Notes: generated from the sequence alone by a model not told the origin. A stretch of 64,000 nucleotides of DNA from Proteromonas lacertae (GCA_002245135.1 NGBS01001194.1:1-64000), one strand, 5' to 3'. Positions 41,016 through 54,175 are shown, numbered from the stretch's first letter. Program-made: numbers and translations.

Positions 41016-44000
41016 TTATATTCTCACAGCTCCATTCTGTTTACCATTAACATCAATCTTGTGAATAGCCTTCTTCTTTACAGAGACAGCTCTTGCTCTC
41101 TTCGTAAATATTCCAGTTCTTAATAAACAGAAGACAAATCCAATAATCAGAATCAATCCAACTGCAACTGACCCTATTGCGATTCCAGCAATAGCTCCAC
41201 TGCTTATGCTACAAGCACTTTCATCGACAGTACTCCAGACACCTTTACCATCATCAGTTAAATAACATTTTCTAATTTTCATTCCACTGTTTGAACCACC
41301 ACAATCTACTGTCACTTCTTTACCTCCCTTTTTCAGCTACTGTACTTGGAAAATCAGAATTGGGTGGACAAACAGCAGCTTTGAATGATATTTTTACATC
41401 AACTTTTTCTTCTTGTGTAGATGGTGGATTGGTTATTGTAAATGAATATATTTTTGTTTCAAGCAAATTCTAATGGAATTCCACTAATTTCACCAGTTTT
41501 TGAATTTAGATTCAATCCTCTTGGCAATTCAGGTTTAACTGTAATATGAATATTATCTCCAACAACCGTAAATAGTTTCTTTACAACAGTGGCAGTTTGT
41601 CCAAAATCTAATTCTAAATTATTCACAACTGTTGATTGTACAATAACTGGAATATCCAAAATATTCGATTTTAGTGTAAATGTAAAACTCACTTCTTTTC
41701 CACTTCCACTTATATAAACGGTCAAGTTAACTGGTTCAAAATATTTGGCAGTATAACCACTCAATTCACCAGAATGATCATTAAAAACTAAAGTATCCAC
41801 AGGAGGTTTTGGTATAATTGAATAACCCAAATTTTCACCTGTTACATAACATAAAGATATATTTTTATATTCAATTCCACCATCAATTGTTACATTATCT
41901 ACATGATTGATTATTACTGGTACTACTGATTTTGTAATATGAATAGTAACATCATTTGATATACTATCAGAATTGTCATTACTACATTTAAAGGTATATG
42001 TTAATGAAGTTGGTTGTTCATTTACTTTTCCACTTAATATTCCACTACTTTTATCGATTTCTAAATTATCCAATAACTTAGGTTCAACCAGAATATGATA
42101 TTGTTTTAGCTAAACATTTGAAAGGTTGTAATAATTCATACTTTTCACCATAAACTACATTAAGTTCTTTATCATATTTTACTATAATTGGTTTGATAGG
42201 TAATTTAATTTTTATTTCTACATTTATAATTATATTATCTTCTTCATTTCCTATTACGAATTTACTCTTTACTATCTTTTCATCTTGTTCTTCATATGTT
42301 GTTCCACTAACAACACCAGTTTTTGAATCTAAAACAAATCCAGATGGTAATTGATCCACTTTATATTCTAAATTAGAACCAGATACTAAGAATAATGTCA
42401 AATTATAGGCAGTACCAGATTCTATTGTTACTGTATCATTACTCCAAATCTTTACTGGAACATTAGATGGTTTTACACTTAAAATTATATTTATACTCTG
42501 TCCAACTGTATCAATATTATTCTTTACAGTAAATGTAAAACTTTGAGCAGATACCTCGTTAATAGGTTGACCTGATATTAAACCAGTCTTTTTATCTAAT
42601 ACTAAACCATCAATTGTTGGATTCATGGAGAATTCTAAGTTATTACCTGATACTAAATATAATAAAACATCTTTGTATATGTTACCAGCTTTAAATTCAT
42701 AATAACTTTCATAACTCATAAATTTTGGACCTTCTTCACATGTATTCTCTATTTGTCTCCAAGTTTTATCATTTTCACATATGAATTTACGAATTCCTGT
42801 TGTTGTTGTTGTTGTGGCTGATGGATTTGTACAATTTAATTCAACTATATCACCTGTTGGTGTAATTGGCAAGTCTTGAACAGCTGGACAAAAACGTAAT
42901 GGACATAAATGGAAATTAATTTCTTTAATTTCAAATTCATATTTATTATCTGTATTTATTATTGTTATTCTTATTGCAGAATACATTTTAGTCATATTAT
43001 AGTTTGGAAATATCACTTTCTTTTCATTATATTCTATTTTATTAAATTCAGCCAATGAAATCCATTCATTATTATCAAACCCATCCATTGTAAGTATGGT
43101 TGGTTGATAAAACAGTTCATTTGTTGTCATACTCATTTGATTGAAGTATGTATGATAATGATCCATATATCTCATTACAGCCCAACCAGGTAAAACATTA
43201 CTATCCCAACTATACCTTGGTGATTCATCAAATGCATAATTTGCAAGTTCTGGATCTGTGTTAGTCTCCGTAATTACATTTGCAAATTTATTTAATACTA
43301 AACAGTTGGCTTTATCACCTATTACTCCAGTCATAAATACATCAATCATCGGGAAGTTTGTTTCATCATTATATTTATGCAATTCAATAGATATTATTGC
43401 TTGATCCACTTCATCAAACATTGATATTGGTAATGCAAATACTTCATCTGTTATTTCATTGTATTTGTTTATTGCAACATCTGTTGGCTTTATTTCAACA
43501 TTCAATGGTAAATTGTTCCTAAACAACTCTTTTCCATTTATTTTAATTAATATTCCACTTACATATCTTACTTTCAATAAAAACGCACTATAATCTCCAG
43601 TATTTTTAAATGATTGTATTTTCCTAATATAAGTTGTTATTCCATTGTTATTTGATAGTTCAGAGAGTGTAGATTCACTCCATTTCATAGTAATTTTACT
43701 TACATCATCCCAACCATCAATATATTGGTAAGAATATTCCCATTTTGATAGATAATTAAAGAAACTAATTGTATTGATATTCTGACTATATTCCATCTGT
43801 TTTTCATCTAATGATGCTTTCACTAATGGTATTCTATTGATAGTTGTCAACATAAAGAAGTAACTATATCCATCACCATAACTATCTCGATGAATAACAG
43901 TGTATTTACCTTCATCTATACAGAATTCATAATAATATTTACCATATGTCCATTCTAATTTATCTCCATTCAAATTAATTATTGATTTCTTATCAGTTTT

Positions 44001-47000
44001 ATCCATATCTTCTGTTTTATATACTAAATAACTCCAATAATTGGAAGGATCATAACCTTGGAAATTCATAGTTAAAAATGTTTTTCCTAATTTTCTACAG
44101 GTTGTTTCAATATCTTCATTATATAATGTTATGGTAATAGTTGCTTTTTTATTGCCTGCAGCATTTTCTGCAGTTATTGTATATTCAGTTATTGGTAAAG
44201 TTTCATTAATACTACCAGTGATTGAACAATCCATTGTATTAAACTCTAAGCATGATGGTAAGGAAGGAGTAATAGAACAACTTTTGACAAAATTAACTTC
44301 TGGTATTATCTTTATATCATCATTTTTATAATAAACATAATTCGTTCCATTTGGATAGGTTAAAACTGGTGGTTTTAATACTGTATTCACTGGATATTCA
44401 CCTTGTTTATCACTTCCTTTAACAGTATCAACTAATATACCATCATTATAAAAATCAAATTGAAAAGGAAAAGCCATTCCTCCTAATAACACTTTTAATG
44501 TTTTATCACCAGGAGCAGTACAGAAATTATCAGAAGTGATTATTTCATTGTCAAAAAATCCAACGAATTTGTTTGCAAATATATCTGAACCATCTTCATT
44601 CTTCAAACCTACTGTACATCCATTTCTGAGTTTTCCTTTTGCTACAAAATAATGAAGTCTTTCTCCATTAATACATGGATAAGAAACTGTAAAATTATAA
44701 CTTCGAGATATTATTGAAGTTTTATCATAATGTGCGACAATTTCAAATCTTATATTTTCTAAATATTCATCTATTTTAATATACAAAAGTCCATTTATAG
44801 ATTCTAATCTAAATCCATTTATTTCTGGCCTTATTTCATAATAATTAACTATACCACTATCAACTTCCAGTAAATATCTACTTTCAATTCCAAATCTTAC
44901 ATAAAAATCACTTTCAATTATAACATTATTATCTAAATCTTTTAAATGTAAATTTTGAGGTGTAACACTTTCAGCTATTCTAATTATTAATGTACAACTA
45001 ACCATTGTTGATTGTACATCGTTTAATTTTCCTGTAACTGTATATTTCGTATAATCTTGAATAACTTCAGGAGTACCAGTTATTCTACAATCACTTTCAA
45101 AACTTAAACCTTTTGGTAACTCAGGTTCAGATACACATTCACTTATTTCTTTATTATCATAAACTATTGGAACATTTGTCGATATAATTTCATTAAGAAA
45201 ATATACACCGTAACTAATAGTATATTCAAAATCGCTTCTTGGAACAAAGTATAAATTATTATTTAAGTCTTTATATTGACTATCATCTTCCTTAGTATTA
45301 CTTCTGTAAGAAATTAATATTCCACTTCCACCTACATCTTTAGAATAAGCAATTCTAATAAAATGATATCCTTGCTTTAGAGAAACAGTGTTATATTTGC
45401 TTATCATATCATAATGTCGTCCAGAATTATCGATTATTAAATTATAATCAATATACAACCAACTAGCATGATAAGAAGTGAGATTAAATTTATATTCATC
45501 TTCTTTACTTATATATAAATATCCATCCCAATTTACACCAAATTGATTAATGAAATTAGGATTTAAACCATCCCAAATTGAAGGGTGTTCAACAAATGGA
45601 TGATTTACACTATTCTCTAGTTTGATTATTTCCACTCTTACACCATCATTTGAAGCTAAAATAGGATCAACCAAATACTCATAAAAATTATCATCTTTTA
45701 AATAATAACCAACTATTCCATTCACAAATCTGTTTATAAAATCAATTTTTAAATGAACCACATTTGTTACAGCTGATATAGTTGAACAGGAAATATCAAA
45801 TTCTATCGATTTTTCAACATTTGAACTAACTTTCAAAACATGTTTATGTAAATCAACAACTACATCTTCACTATTATAACTTCCACTACATTCAGTAGCT
45901 ACTCCTCTATCTAAAGTATATAATATTTCAGTGGATTGTATTGATTGGAACAGTGAAATAGTCATTCTCAAATGCCAGTCTTTGAACTAATTTAAATTCA
46001 GGAGTATAATAAAATGGTAAATTTGATTCAACGCCATTTTTCATCCATTTAATACTAAATCTATAAGTTGAATCGAATTTCTTATAATCATCATATCCTG
46101 CTTGCATTTTACTATCTGTAAAATAATAACCATCAATCAGCATTTCATGATAACCACTTGTTAATTCAACTTCAAAACTTTTCTTTGCATAATCCCATAC
46201 AGCGCATTTAGAAGTGTATATTTTTCCTTCTGCAATGTCAGTTGCTACACTCTCTTGTTGCTCATAATCTGGTTTTGGTTTATTATCAATTGTAACATCA
46301 AAATGAGAATTATCTGATTGAATTATAAAAGTATAGTTTCCATCATTTTCTATATTAATTAATCCATTAAATATCACTCCTAAATATTCAACTGAATAAG
46401 CCTTCATAAATCCTGCTAATTTAGAATCCCAAGCATTATAACCATCTTCTACATCTAAACCATCTAAATTGTCGATCTATTCCTTCATATATTCCAGTAA
46501 AATAACTATTTGGTCTTCCACAAAAACCTAAACCTAAGTTGTTTAGCTGTTACTGACAATCCTTCTATATAATCACTTTTTGCTTTAACTACTGATATTA
46601 TTGTAGATCCAATCAGTTCATTATTCTCATTCATTGCTTTAACTGTTATTCTATTAATAAGTATATATAAATTGCGAAATTAAATACTCTAAATCACCTG
46701 TTGGTTGGTAGTTATCAAACTTTACCACATTATCAATTAGATTTATAGTGGCAACACCACTTGGACTATACTCAGGAACCCATTTTGAGACAGTTTTTGT
46801 ACATTTACATGGTATCTCTTCAGTGAGATTTCGAATAAAGCACCAATTTGGTAATACCACAACTTACTTCAGCTTTTTCTTCAGTTACTATAAATTATAT
46901 AAATGGAACACAATAAATACCATCAATATCTATATCAGCTTTTAAAATTATACCATCATTTCTTCTAAATGTAACAACATGGCTATTTGAATATTTTTCA

Positions 47001-47257
47001 TTTAAAACACCAGAAATTATGCCGGTGTTAGGATCTAACTCCATTCCTGTAGGCAATTTTGGATCCACCTTAAATTCCCCTGTACCTTCAACAACAGGTT
47101 TAATTGGATTTATAGATTTGCCCACATTGTATGAAAGAAAATGATCGGTGTATTTGAAGGTAGTTACAACATCTGCTTCTACAAAACACAACGCTATAAC
47201 ATAAAATGCAATTCAAATACTTAAAATGATAGAAATGGAGAAGTAAAACAGATACAT
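41016..47257 (-). CDS. Large type I membrane adhesin with He_PIG and PA14-like domains
   Basis: A signal-peptide exon starts at 47257 (MYLFYFSISIILTLCFVEA), joined by a 27-nt intron (47194-47220). The ectodomain has repeated He_PIG-type Ig-like modules (SGFVLDSKTGVVSG, GLVLDKKTGLISG, GLNLNSKTGEISG), two PA14-like segments (near 46.4 and 45.5 kb), and sushi-like cysteine modules with a C..W..C pattern. A transmembrane helix (about 41.15 kb, IAIGSVAVGLILIIGFVF) and basic tail end it. One uninterrupted exon (45971-42084) covers 1,295 codons. Introns of 33 and 38 nt fit near 46.9 and 46.7 kb. Frame changes near 45929, 42085, 41460 and 41321, all +1, are not convincingly explained by splicing. The protein is likely a cell-surface binding protein; a decayed relative lies at 18.4-19.6 kb. 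Confidence 0.65.
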
Positions 47258-47501
47258 TTTATTATATGCTAGTATAGTGATTGAAAAATAGTTTGATAAA
47301 CAATAGAATAACTGAACATGCATATCAAAAGCAAAGCAAAGATGGTTATAAAGTAAATGAATGGGTTATGTTTTTATCAAATTCATATCATAAATGAACA
47401 TATTATTTGAAATATAGAACAAAAAAAGTGAAGAAAAAAGATGATAAAACGAATATATTTTTTGAAATAAATAGTAAATTTATAGTCGTTTGAACATAAT
47501 A
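47258..47501. promoter_or_regulatory. Divergent promoter region between adhesin and EGF genes
   Basis: This 244-bp gap separates the adhesin start (minus) and the EGF gene start (plus). On the adhesin side it has AATCACTATAC, shared with the giant EGF gene. On the other side it has TATAGTCGTTT at 47481-47491, 10 bp before the ATG. Confidence 0.4.
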
Positions 47502-48796
47502 ATGAGAGTTTTATTTGTTTTTTTTCTTGTTATATCAGTGACAATAGCATGTCAGAAGTATTGTAATGGGCATGGTGATTGTGCTACAGGAGATAAGTGT
47601 GAATGTTATCCTGGTTGGGGAGGTTCTGACTGTAATGAGAGTATAATATATTGTTTTTATTATATTTAATGTTATTAGGAAGTTGTCCATACAGTGATGC
47701 CTTTGTTGATTTATTACCTGGTGATTTAGATCATGATGGAGTTGTAACAACTAATGGTGAAGTTGGTGATAATTTTCATGCTGTTTTGAATGAATGGAAT
47801 CCAGTTGTAGGAACACCTGAATCAATTGGAGAAGTAATTACAGAAACAAACAGAGCACATCGTTATGCAGAGTGTTCTAATGCTGGTATATGTGATAGAA
47901 GTAGTGGTTTATGTAAATGTAACAGTGGATTTGAAGGTAGTGCCTGTCAACGAAGAAGTTGTCCAGCATCTGCTGATGGTTTAGTATGTAGTGGACATGG
48001 CATGTGTTTAAGCAGTGAAGCAAGTATTGTTAAAGGAGAAAAAGGTTTACCTAGTGGCTGGGAATATCAGAAGTTTGGTGTTTGTGAATGTGATAATGGT
48101 TGGACTGGTATTAGTTGTGGAAGTAGAATATGTCCTAAAGGATTAGATCCTGTTACAAAGGGAAGTTATACTTATACATTCACAATAACAGGTGCTGATT
48201 TATTACCTACTGGTGGTAGTATAATTGATCATTATTATGAGATGAAATATGATGATGTTGTTTATACAACTCCAAAAATTCCATCATTAACAGGAATATG
48301 TGATAATGGTAAATTAGTTTCATCAAAAGCAAGTGAAGCAGCTGAAGAGATTAGAAGAGCATTAATATCAATACCATCATTATCACAAGCAAAAGTGTCA
48401 TTTACATGTGGAAATACTCAACAAGTTTCATCTATATTAATATCAACACCTTATATTGAATTAGATTTAACAGAAGTATCAGCATCAACTTGTACAGGAC
48501 CAACAGGATCTACTCCTTACTCATGTACCATTGGTATTGGTACTACAGGTAGTAATCTTCAAACCAAAGATAAACCTGCTTCATTTAAGGTAATAGCAGC
48601 AAGTTCTAATCCAACAATTACTTTTAGTATGACAGCTACATCAATGAATGTAAAAGATCCTACAGGTGGTAAACTTATACAAACAGGAGATGTTATATCT
48701 TGTAGTGGAAGAGGTAGCTGTGACGAAACAAGTGGATTATGTCAATGTTTTGAAGGATTTACAGGAGTTGCTTGTGAAAGACAAAGAAATAATTAG
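47502..48796 (+). CDS. Secreted EGF-repeat protein, stramenopile mastigoneme-like style
   Basis: Exon 1 (47502-47640) encodes a signal peptide (MRVLFVFFLVISVTIA) and the first EGF module (CNGHGDCATGDKCECYPGWG). A 38-nt intron (47641-47678) leads to exon 2, which continues with SCPYSDAFVDL, two more EGF modules (CSNAGICDRSSGLCKC, CSGHGMC...CECDNGWTG), a non-EGF beta-rich region of about 200 residues, and a final EGF (CSGRGSCDETSGLCQC). The cysteine-rich order CPY..A......AHR.AECSN.G.CDR is reminiscent of flagellar-hair and other EGF proteins of stramenopiles. There is no membrane helix, so it is presumably secreted. Function in the flagellar or cell coat is inference. Confidence 0.8.
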
Positions 48797-48907
48797 TTCT
48801 TTTATTTTTACATATATAATTTTTTGTTTTTTTAATTTATTTTTTTTTAATTTTAATAAGAAGAAAAGATGAAATAAATGAAAGAATAAATAGAAAAATT
48901 AATTATT

Positions 48908-51900
48908 TTATTGAATATAAACAGACCAAGGATTTCCTTTCATTCCTTTACCTACTTCTTTATACAAAGCTTTAACAGTTGCATATATCAATTCCATATT
49001 ACTATCTTCCACACTAAAATCATTCTTCTTTATCACATTACCTATTTGTTTCAATATAAATTGAAATGTAACACCAACTACTCTCATTGATTCTAATAAA
49101 CTTTCCGTTGTAATTATCACACCCATCGAACCACAAGCCAAACTATCCATCAACATAAATATTGTTCCAACTTTTTCACCAATATCAAATGATATATTAT
49201 TCAACCTACACATATTGAAAAATGTAGAAAATTGAAAAGAGGATAAACCAGGATGATATATATAATCAAACACAATAAAAGTTCTATTCTCTTTAACAAT
49301 TGGAGTTGTAGAATTAGCTGGAGATAGAGATAATCTTAGAGAATCACCATCACTACTATAATCTCCAGAAATTACAGAATATACGCCAATCTGTTGATCA
49401 AAAACACCTTCAGTCATATAATCAAATAATATGAATGAAATATAAGATGGATCAAAACCTGGTCTAATTCCTAGAAAACACATTTTATGTGTATGTGTTA
49501 TAGGATCCCAATATAATATACAATCAACTTGATAAATATCCTATTATCTGCTTATTAAATAGTGTATTTCCAATAGAAAGAGATGATTCATATACTGCTC
49601 TTCCTGGTATAGATTGTTCTGGAAATATTGTCCCATTGCTTTTATATATTGATGTATAGATATGTTCATGTGTTGATAGTATATTAATATTACCATCTGG
49701 TTCAATAAACATGTTTACAATTATACTGCCTTTGACTAGATTAGGTACTGCTTCTATTATTCCTCCATACTTTGAATATAATTCAAAGAATTTTTCAACT
49801 TTATTATTATAGAGTTCAGGATAGAGTAAAATTACTCTTTTATAAAATATCTTATCTATTTCATCGACTATTTTATTCAAAGCTTCTGTAAGTATTTCAG
49901 GTCTATTCCAATATTCAGGATCATCAATTAAACCATATTCTTTCTCTTTTCTTAAAGATACAATCACATTATTATCGAATAAATCAATATAAGCAATACC
50001 TTTGCCATTATAAGAATTATCACTTTTAAATAACCAACGATCCACTTCTAAAAACTTCAAAATTAATTTACATAAACTACTAATTACCTCATCAACATCA
50101 TATAAATTATAAATTCCATTTGTTATATTCACTTCAGATAATGTGAATATTCTTTTACTTCCACTCTTCGAAGTATAAATTAAACATTTTGTAGGATCTG
50201 CTGATAGAATTGGAAGTTTCAACGTCATTGCTAATTGTTTATCTTCTGGACCAAGGTAATTTGGAACAATATAAGCAACAGAATCTTTGATATAGTTTCT
50301 AATAAACTGTAAACAATGAGGTGAATATAATAATAAAGAGGATAAACTAAAGAAATCAGGAAATCGTTCATTATTTTCAGGATAAACAAAACATAATCTA
50401 CTTTCTATATCTTTAATATCTTTTAATTTTAATAGTTTAATATAATAATTTATAATATTTTCGTTTAGTTTATAAGGACTTACATAGATTATTCGAATAT
50501 TATCATCTTTTAGTCGAAGTAGACGACTTAATTGATTATTCTCATGATTTGACAAGTGTGGAATATTGAGTCTATTCCAATGATCAATACTGTAACTTGG
50601 AATATGAATTTCAATTCTTTTGGATTTCTTAATCTTTGGCCATTTCTGTATAAATTCGCTTTGGATTTGTCCCCAGTTTGAATCTCTTTTGTCTTTGAAT
50701 TCTAATAGTTTTAATTTTTGTTCTTTTGTTAAATGCCATGATTTCCAATATCCAATGATCTTATTAGCACAATCCACGTTGTAATATGAATGTACGATAA
50801 CTATATGGAGAATAAGAAAAAGTATTCAAAAAAAAGAGTGAAAAAAAAGTTAAGCAAAATGAATAATTTATATACTGTTTTCTTTGTAAGTACATTCTCG
50901 CTAATGACTGTATTGTAATTGCTGCAATATCTTTGCCATTTGGTCCTTTATATTTCTGACCACTTAATCGGATTAAAGGCATAACTTGATCAATATTTGT
51001 AACACATCTTAACATATCTTCAGGTTTGATTTTCTATACAAAATAAATAAATAAATAAATAAATAAATACATCAGTTTCTCTTTCAGCCAATTTCATTAC
51101 TTCATGTCCATCAATATAAGCCATTGGCACATTAAATTTACTCAGAAACTCTTCCAATTTCCTAATAATCCTCTGGATCCCACCCCATTTACCACTATAT
51201 AATCTCTTATACGATTCAAACTCAGGTGTTGTTGTTAATGTTTTACCTTTTCTAATAATAAATTGATGTAATGAATAAGTATCTAATAGTTCATTATATC
51301 CTCTGATTTTTGTAACTGCTTCTTTGAATTGATCTTGTGCATCTCCACCTTTACCATCAATTGTCATATTCATTGTTGTTACTACGACTGGTTTTGTATT
51401 ATTATTATTATTTCGTCTTCGGACCTGTACTTAAATTGCTTCTATTCGTTTTCAATGCTTCATCATAGAATGTATTTGTTTTTTTCTCATTTTGACTTTC
51501 TCTGATTGCAGTTTCCATATCCAACTTAATAACAGGTAAATCGCAGTTAAAAGGCTGTGCAAAAGTTACTGGTTTTGTGAACTGTTCTTGCCAATCGTGT
51601 TCTATTGCTTTTCCTGCTTGTAATGGTGGTTCATTTCCTTCTAAAAATACTGATGTTAAATCTGCATAATGTGGAACTCTACCTACATTTATTAAGTTAT
51701 ATAATCCATGATCCAATATCTCACCAGCTGTATTATTATTATTATCAGGAGGAGGTGGTGGTATATTGTTTCTTACAGGAATGTTATTGATTAATAAATG
51801 TTGATCGAATGTCTTTTTCATATTTTTCTTTGTTTTTGTTAGTCTTTGACGGGTTGTTTTGGCTTTTTGGAGTTTACTAGTTTGTTCGTTGATTACTCTT

Positions 51901-52372
51901 TCTCTTCGTAGTTGGATTGGAACTCCAAAGATTCTTTTAAATATTTTCTTCCTGTTTCGTAGAAAGGATTTGTCATTTGATCTAATCTTTTGGCATTTTG
52001 TACTCTTTGTCGTAATCTTGATTCATCGATTGTATTGAACTTTTTGGCTAATGGGTTTTCTAATACTGGATGCTGTGTTAATTCGCCATATTTTGATTGT
52101 TGGCTGAACAATTGTGAATTTGGATTATATGGCTGTTCTATTACTGGTAATGTTTTAATTGTCTCGTTCACTACTCCATTTAACACTAAATGTGCTTTTG
52201 TTTTTATATCTGCTTCAGCATTCGCTATTAAATTATCTAGAGATTCTGATATTTTAGTAACATCTTTTCCTTCAACATTGTGTAACTTCTCTCTTAAATC
52301 AGACATCTCCTGTTGAACTTGAAGCAATATTTTCCCAATATCTTCTGTATGATGTTCAGCTGCTTCTGACAT
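48908..52372 (-). CDS. IQCH: IQCH-like flagellar protein (IQ motif, ATP-grasp-like)
   Basis: From ATG 52372: a charged coiled-coil-like N-terminus, a proline-rich linker, a central region, an IQ calmodulin-binding motif (AAITIQSLARMYLQRKQY, about 50.9 kb), then a long region with the look of a degenerate ATP-grasp fold (WLFKSDNSYNGKGIAYID, and IIGYLSS...DCILYWDP). The C-terminal block CFLGIRPGFDPSYISF to GNPWSVYI completes it. This order matches IQCH, a protein of sperm and motile cilia. A 34-nt intron at about 51028-51061 and a roughly 37-nt intron near 51.4 kb are clear. A +1 change is needed at the TGA 49524-49526 and near the TAA at 50764; removing sequence there as an intron would delete conserved residues. 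Confidence 0.7.
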
Positions 52373-52490
52373 TTTTATTTTTTAAATTCGACTTTGGGAT
52401 TAAGAATTACGAAAAAAAACGTTATTTCAAATCAAACTTCAAAAGCTTGATCAGAAAACCCAGTTTTTAAACACCTTCTACAGAATTATC

Positions 52491-54049
52491 ATGTCAGAAA
52501 TTGACTTAAATAGCGGTCAAGCTGAAGTAAGCGATGAAGAAAATGATGAAGTGAATGAAGAAATGTCCGATAATGAAGAAACTAAGAATAAAGAAAACAA
52601 TCTTGTATTTTAAAATCATAATATTGTTAATAGAAATCCAAAAAACAGTCTGCTAGACAGAAGTTAAAAAGAAAAATGAGAAAATATGAAAGAGATTTAC
52701 CTAATACAGTTAGTAAAAACACTGTACCTAATAAGAAACTAAAAACTGAATTAATAAACCAAGAAAAGAAATACAGATATGCTGTAAAGGCAGCTGCAGA
52801 GAGTGAAATCTTATTATCAGAAGATGTAGGTTATTTAGAAGCAGAAGGACTTGAAAAAACATATCAATTTAATCAAGACAAATTAAGAAGTGTAGTAGAT
52901 ATCAACACAACAAAGAAAATGTTTGAATTAAAGTTAAATCTTGGACCTTACAACACATGTTATACTAGAAACGGTCAATTTTACGCTTTAGGTGGCAAGA
53001 AAGGTCATATAGCAATAATTAACTCCAATCATAATAAAATAATCACAGAATTCCAAACTAAAGAATTAATTCATGATTTAGTTTTCCTTCAAGATTATTC
53101 ACTATTAGCTGTTGCACAGAAGAAGAAAATATATATTTATGATAATTCTGGCTTAGAAGTTCATTGTTTAAGATATCAATATAATCCTCAATTTTTAGAA
53201 TATTTACCTTATCACTTTTTACTAGCTAGTTCTAATGATATGTATCATTTAACTTATCAGGATATTTCCACTGGAGAATTTGTCAGTGATTTTAATACAA
53301 AGTGTGGTGAGTGTAAATGTATGAAACAAAACCCCTACAATGCAATAATCCATATGGGACATTCTAATGGTACTGTTAGTTTATGGTGTCCAAGTACAGG
53401 TAAACCGTTAGTGAAGATGTTTTGTCATAAAGGTGGATTAACCAGTTTAACCGTCGATCGAACTGGAAAATATATGATAACAGGTGGAGGTGATAGTTTA
53501 ATGAAAATATGGGATATTAGGAATTATAAAGTGTTAAATACTCTTAGAATGAACAGACCTTGTACAGATATAGATATTAGTCAAACAGGTTTGATAGGAG
53601 CTAGTTATAACAATAAAATAGAAATATATAAAGATACCTCCCTATTACAAAGCAAATCAACCAATAAAAGAATATTGCCTTATATGACACATAGAGTTGA
53701 AGGAAGTAGTAGTATAATTGATTTACACTTTAGACCGTATGAAGATAGTATGTTAATAGGTCATAGTAATGGAATTAGCAGTATAGTTGTTCCTGGTAGT
53801 GGTGAAGCTAATTTTGATACATTTGAGAATAATCCTTATCAAAATCAATTACAGAGAAGAGAAGATACTGTTCATAAGTTGTTGGAGAAGATTCCAGCTG
53901 ATATGATATGTTTAGATCCAACTATGATTGGTAAAGTGAGGAATGAAGGTGAGGAGGATGTTGATGAAGAAGATGAGGAAGAAAATAAAGGGATTATTGA
54001 TAAGAGTAAGAGTAAGAAGAAGAAAGGTCCAAGACCTAAATATAAGTAA
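52491..54049 (+). CDS. UTP7: UTP7/WDR46, small-subunit processome WD40 protein
   Basis: Exon 1 (52491-52604) is acidic. A 29-nt intron (52605-52633) precedes exon 2. The basic N-terminal segment (RQKLKRKMRKYERDLP) leads into a WD40 propeller with characteristic blocks LNLGPYNTCYTRNGQ, LGGKKGHIA, QYNPQFLEYLPYHFLL, MGHSNGTVSLWCPSTGKPL and DSLMKIWDIRNYKVL. The C-terminal segment with NPYQNQLQRREDTVHKLLEK and a lysine-rich tail is diagnostic of UTP7 (human WDR46), a nucleolar component of the 90S pre-ribosome required for 18S rRNA maturation. Length (about 508 residues) is normal. It is divergent from the IQCH-like gene with 118 bp between start codons. Confidence 0.92.
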
Positions 54050-54136
54050 TTAATTCGTTTTTGTGTAATTTTTTGATTTATATTGTTGAATATATAACAT
54101 GAATTTCAATAAAAATCAAATTTAAATTGAAAATAT

Positions 54137-54144
54137 AGTCGTTT
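54137..54144 (+). promoter_or_regulatory. AGTCGTTT motif upstream of LRR gene
   Basis: The sequence TATAGTCGTTT (54134-54144) lies 31 bp before the ATG at 54176. It is identical over 11 bases to the element before the EGF gene at 47502. Confidence 0.4.
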
Positions 54145-54175
54145 CAGATACAACTGATTTTAAAAATCTTAAAAT

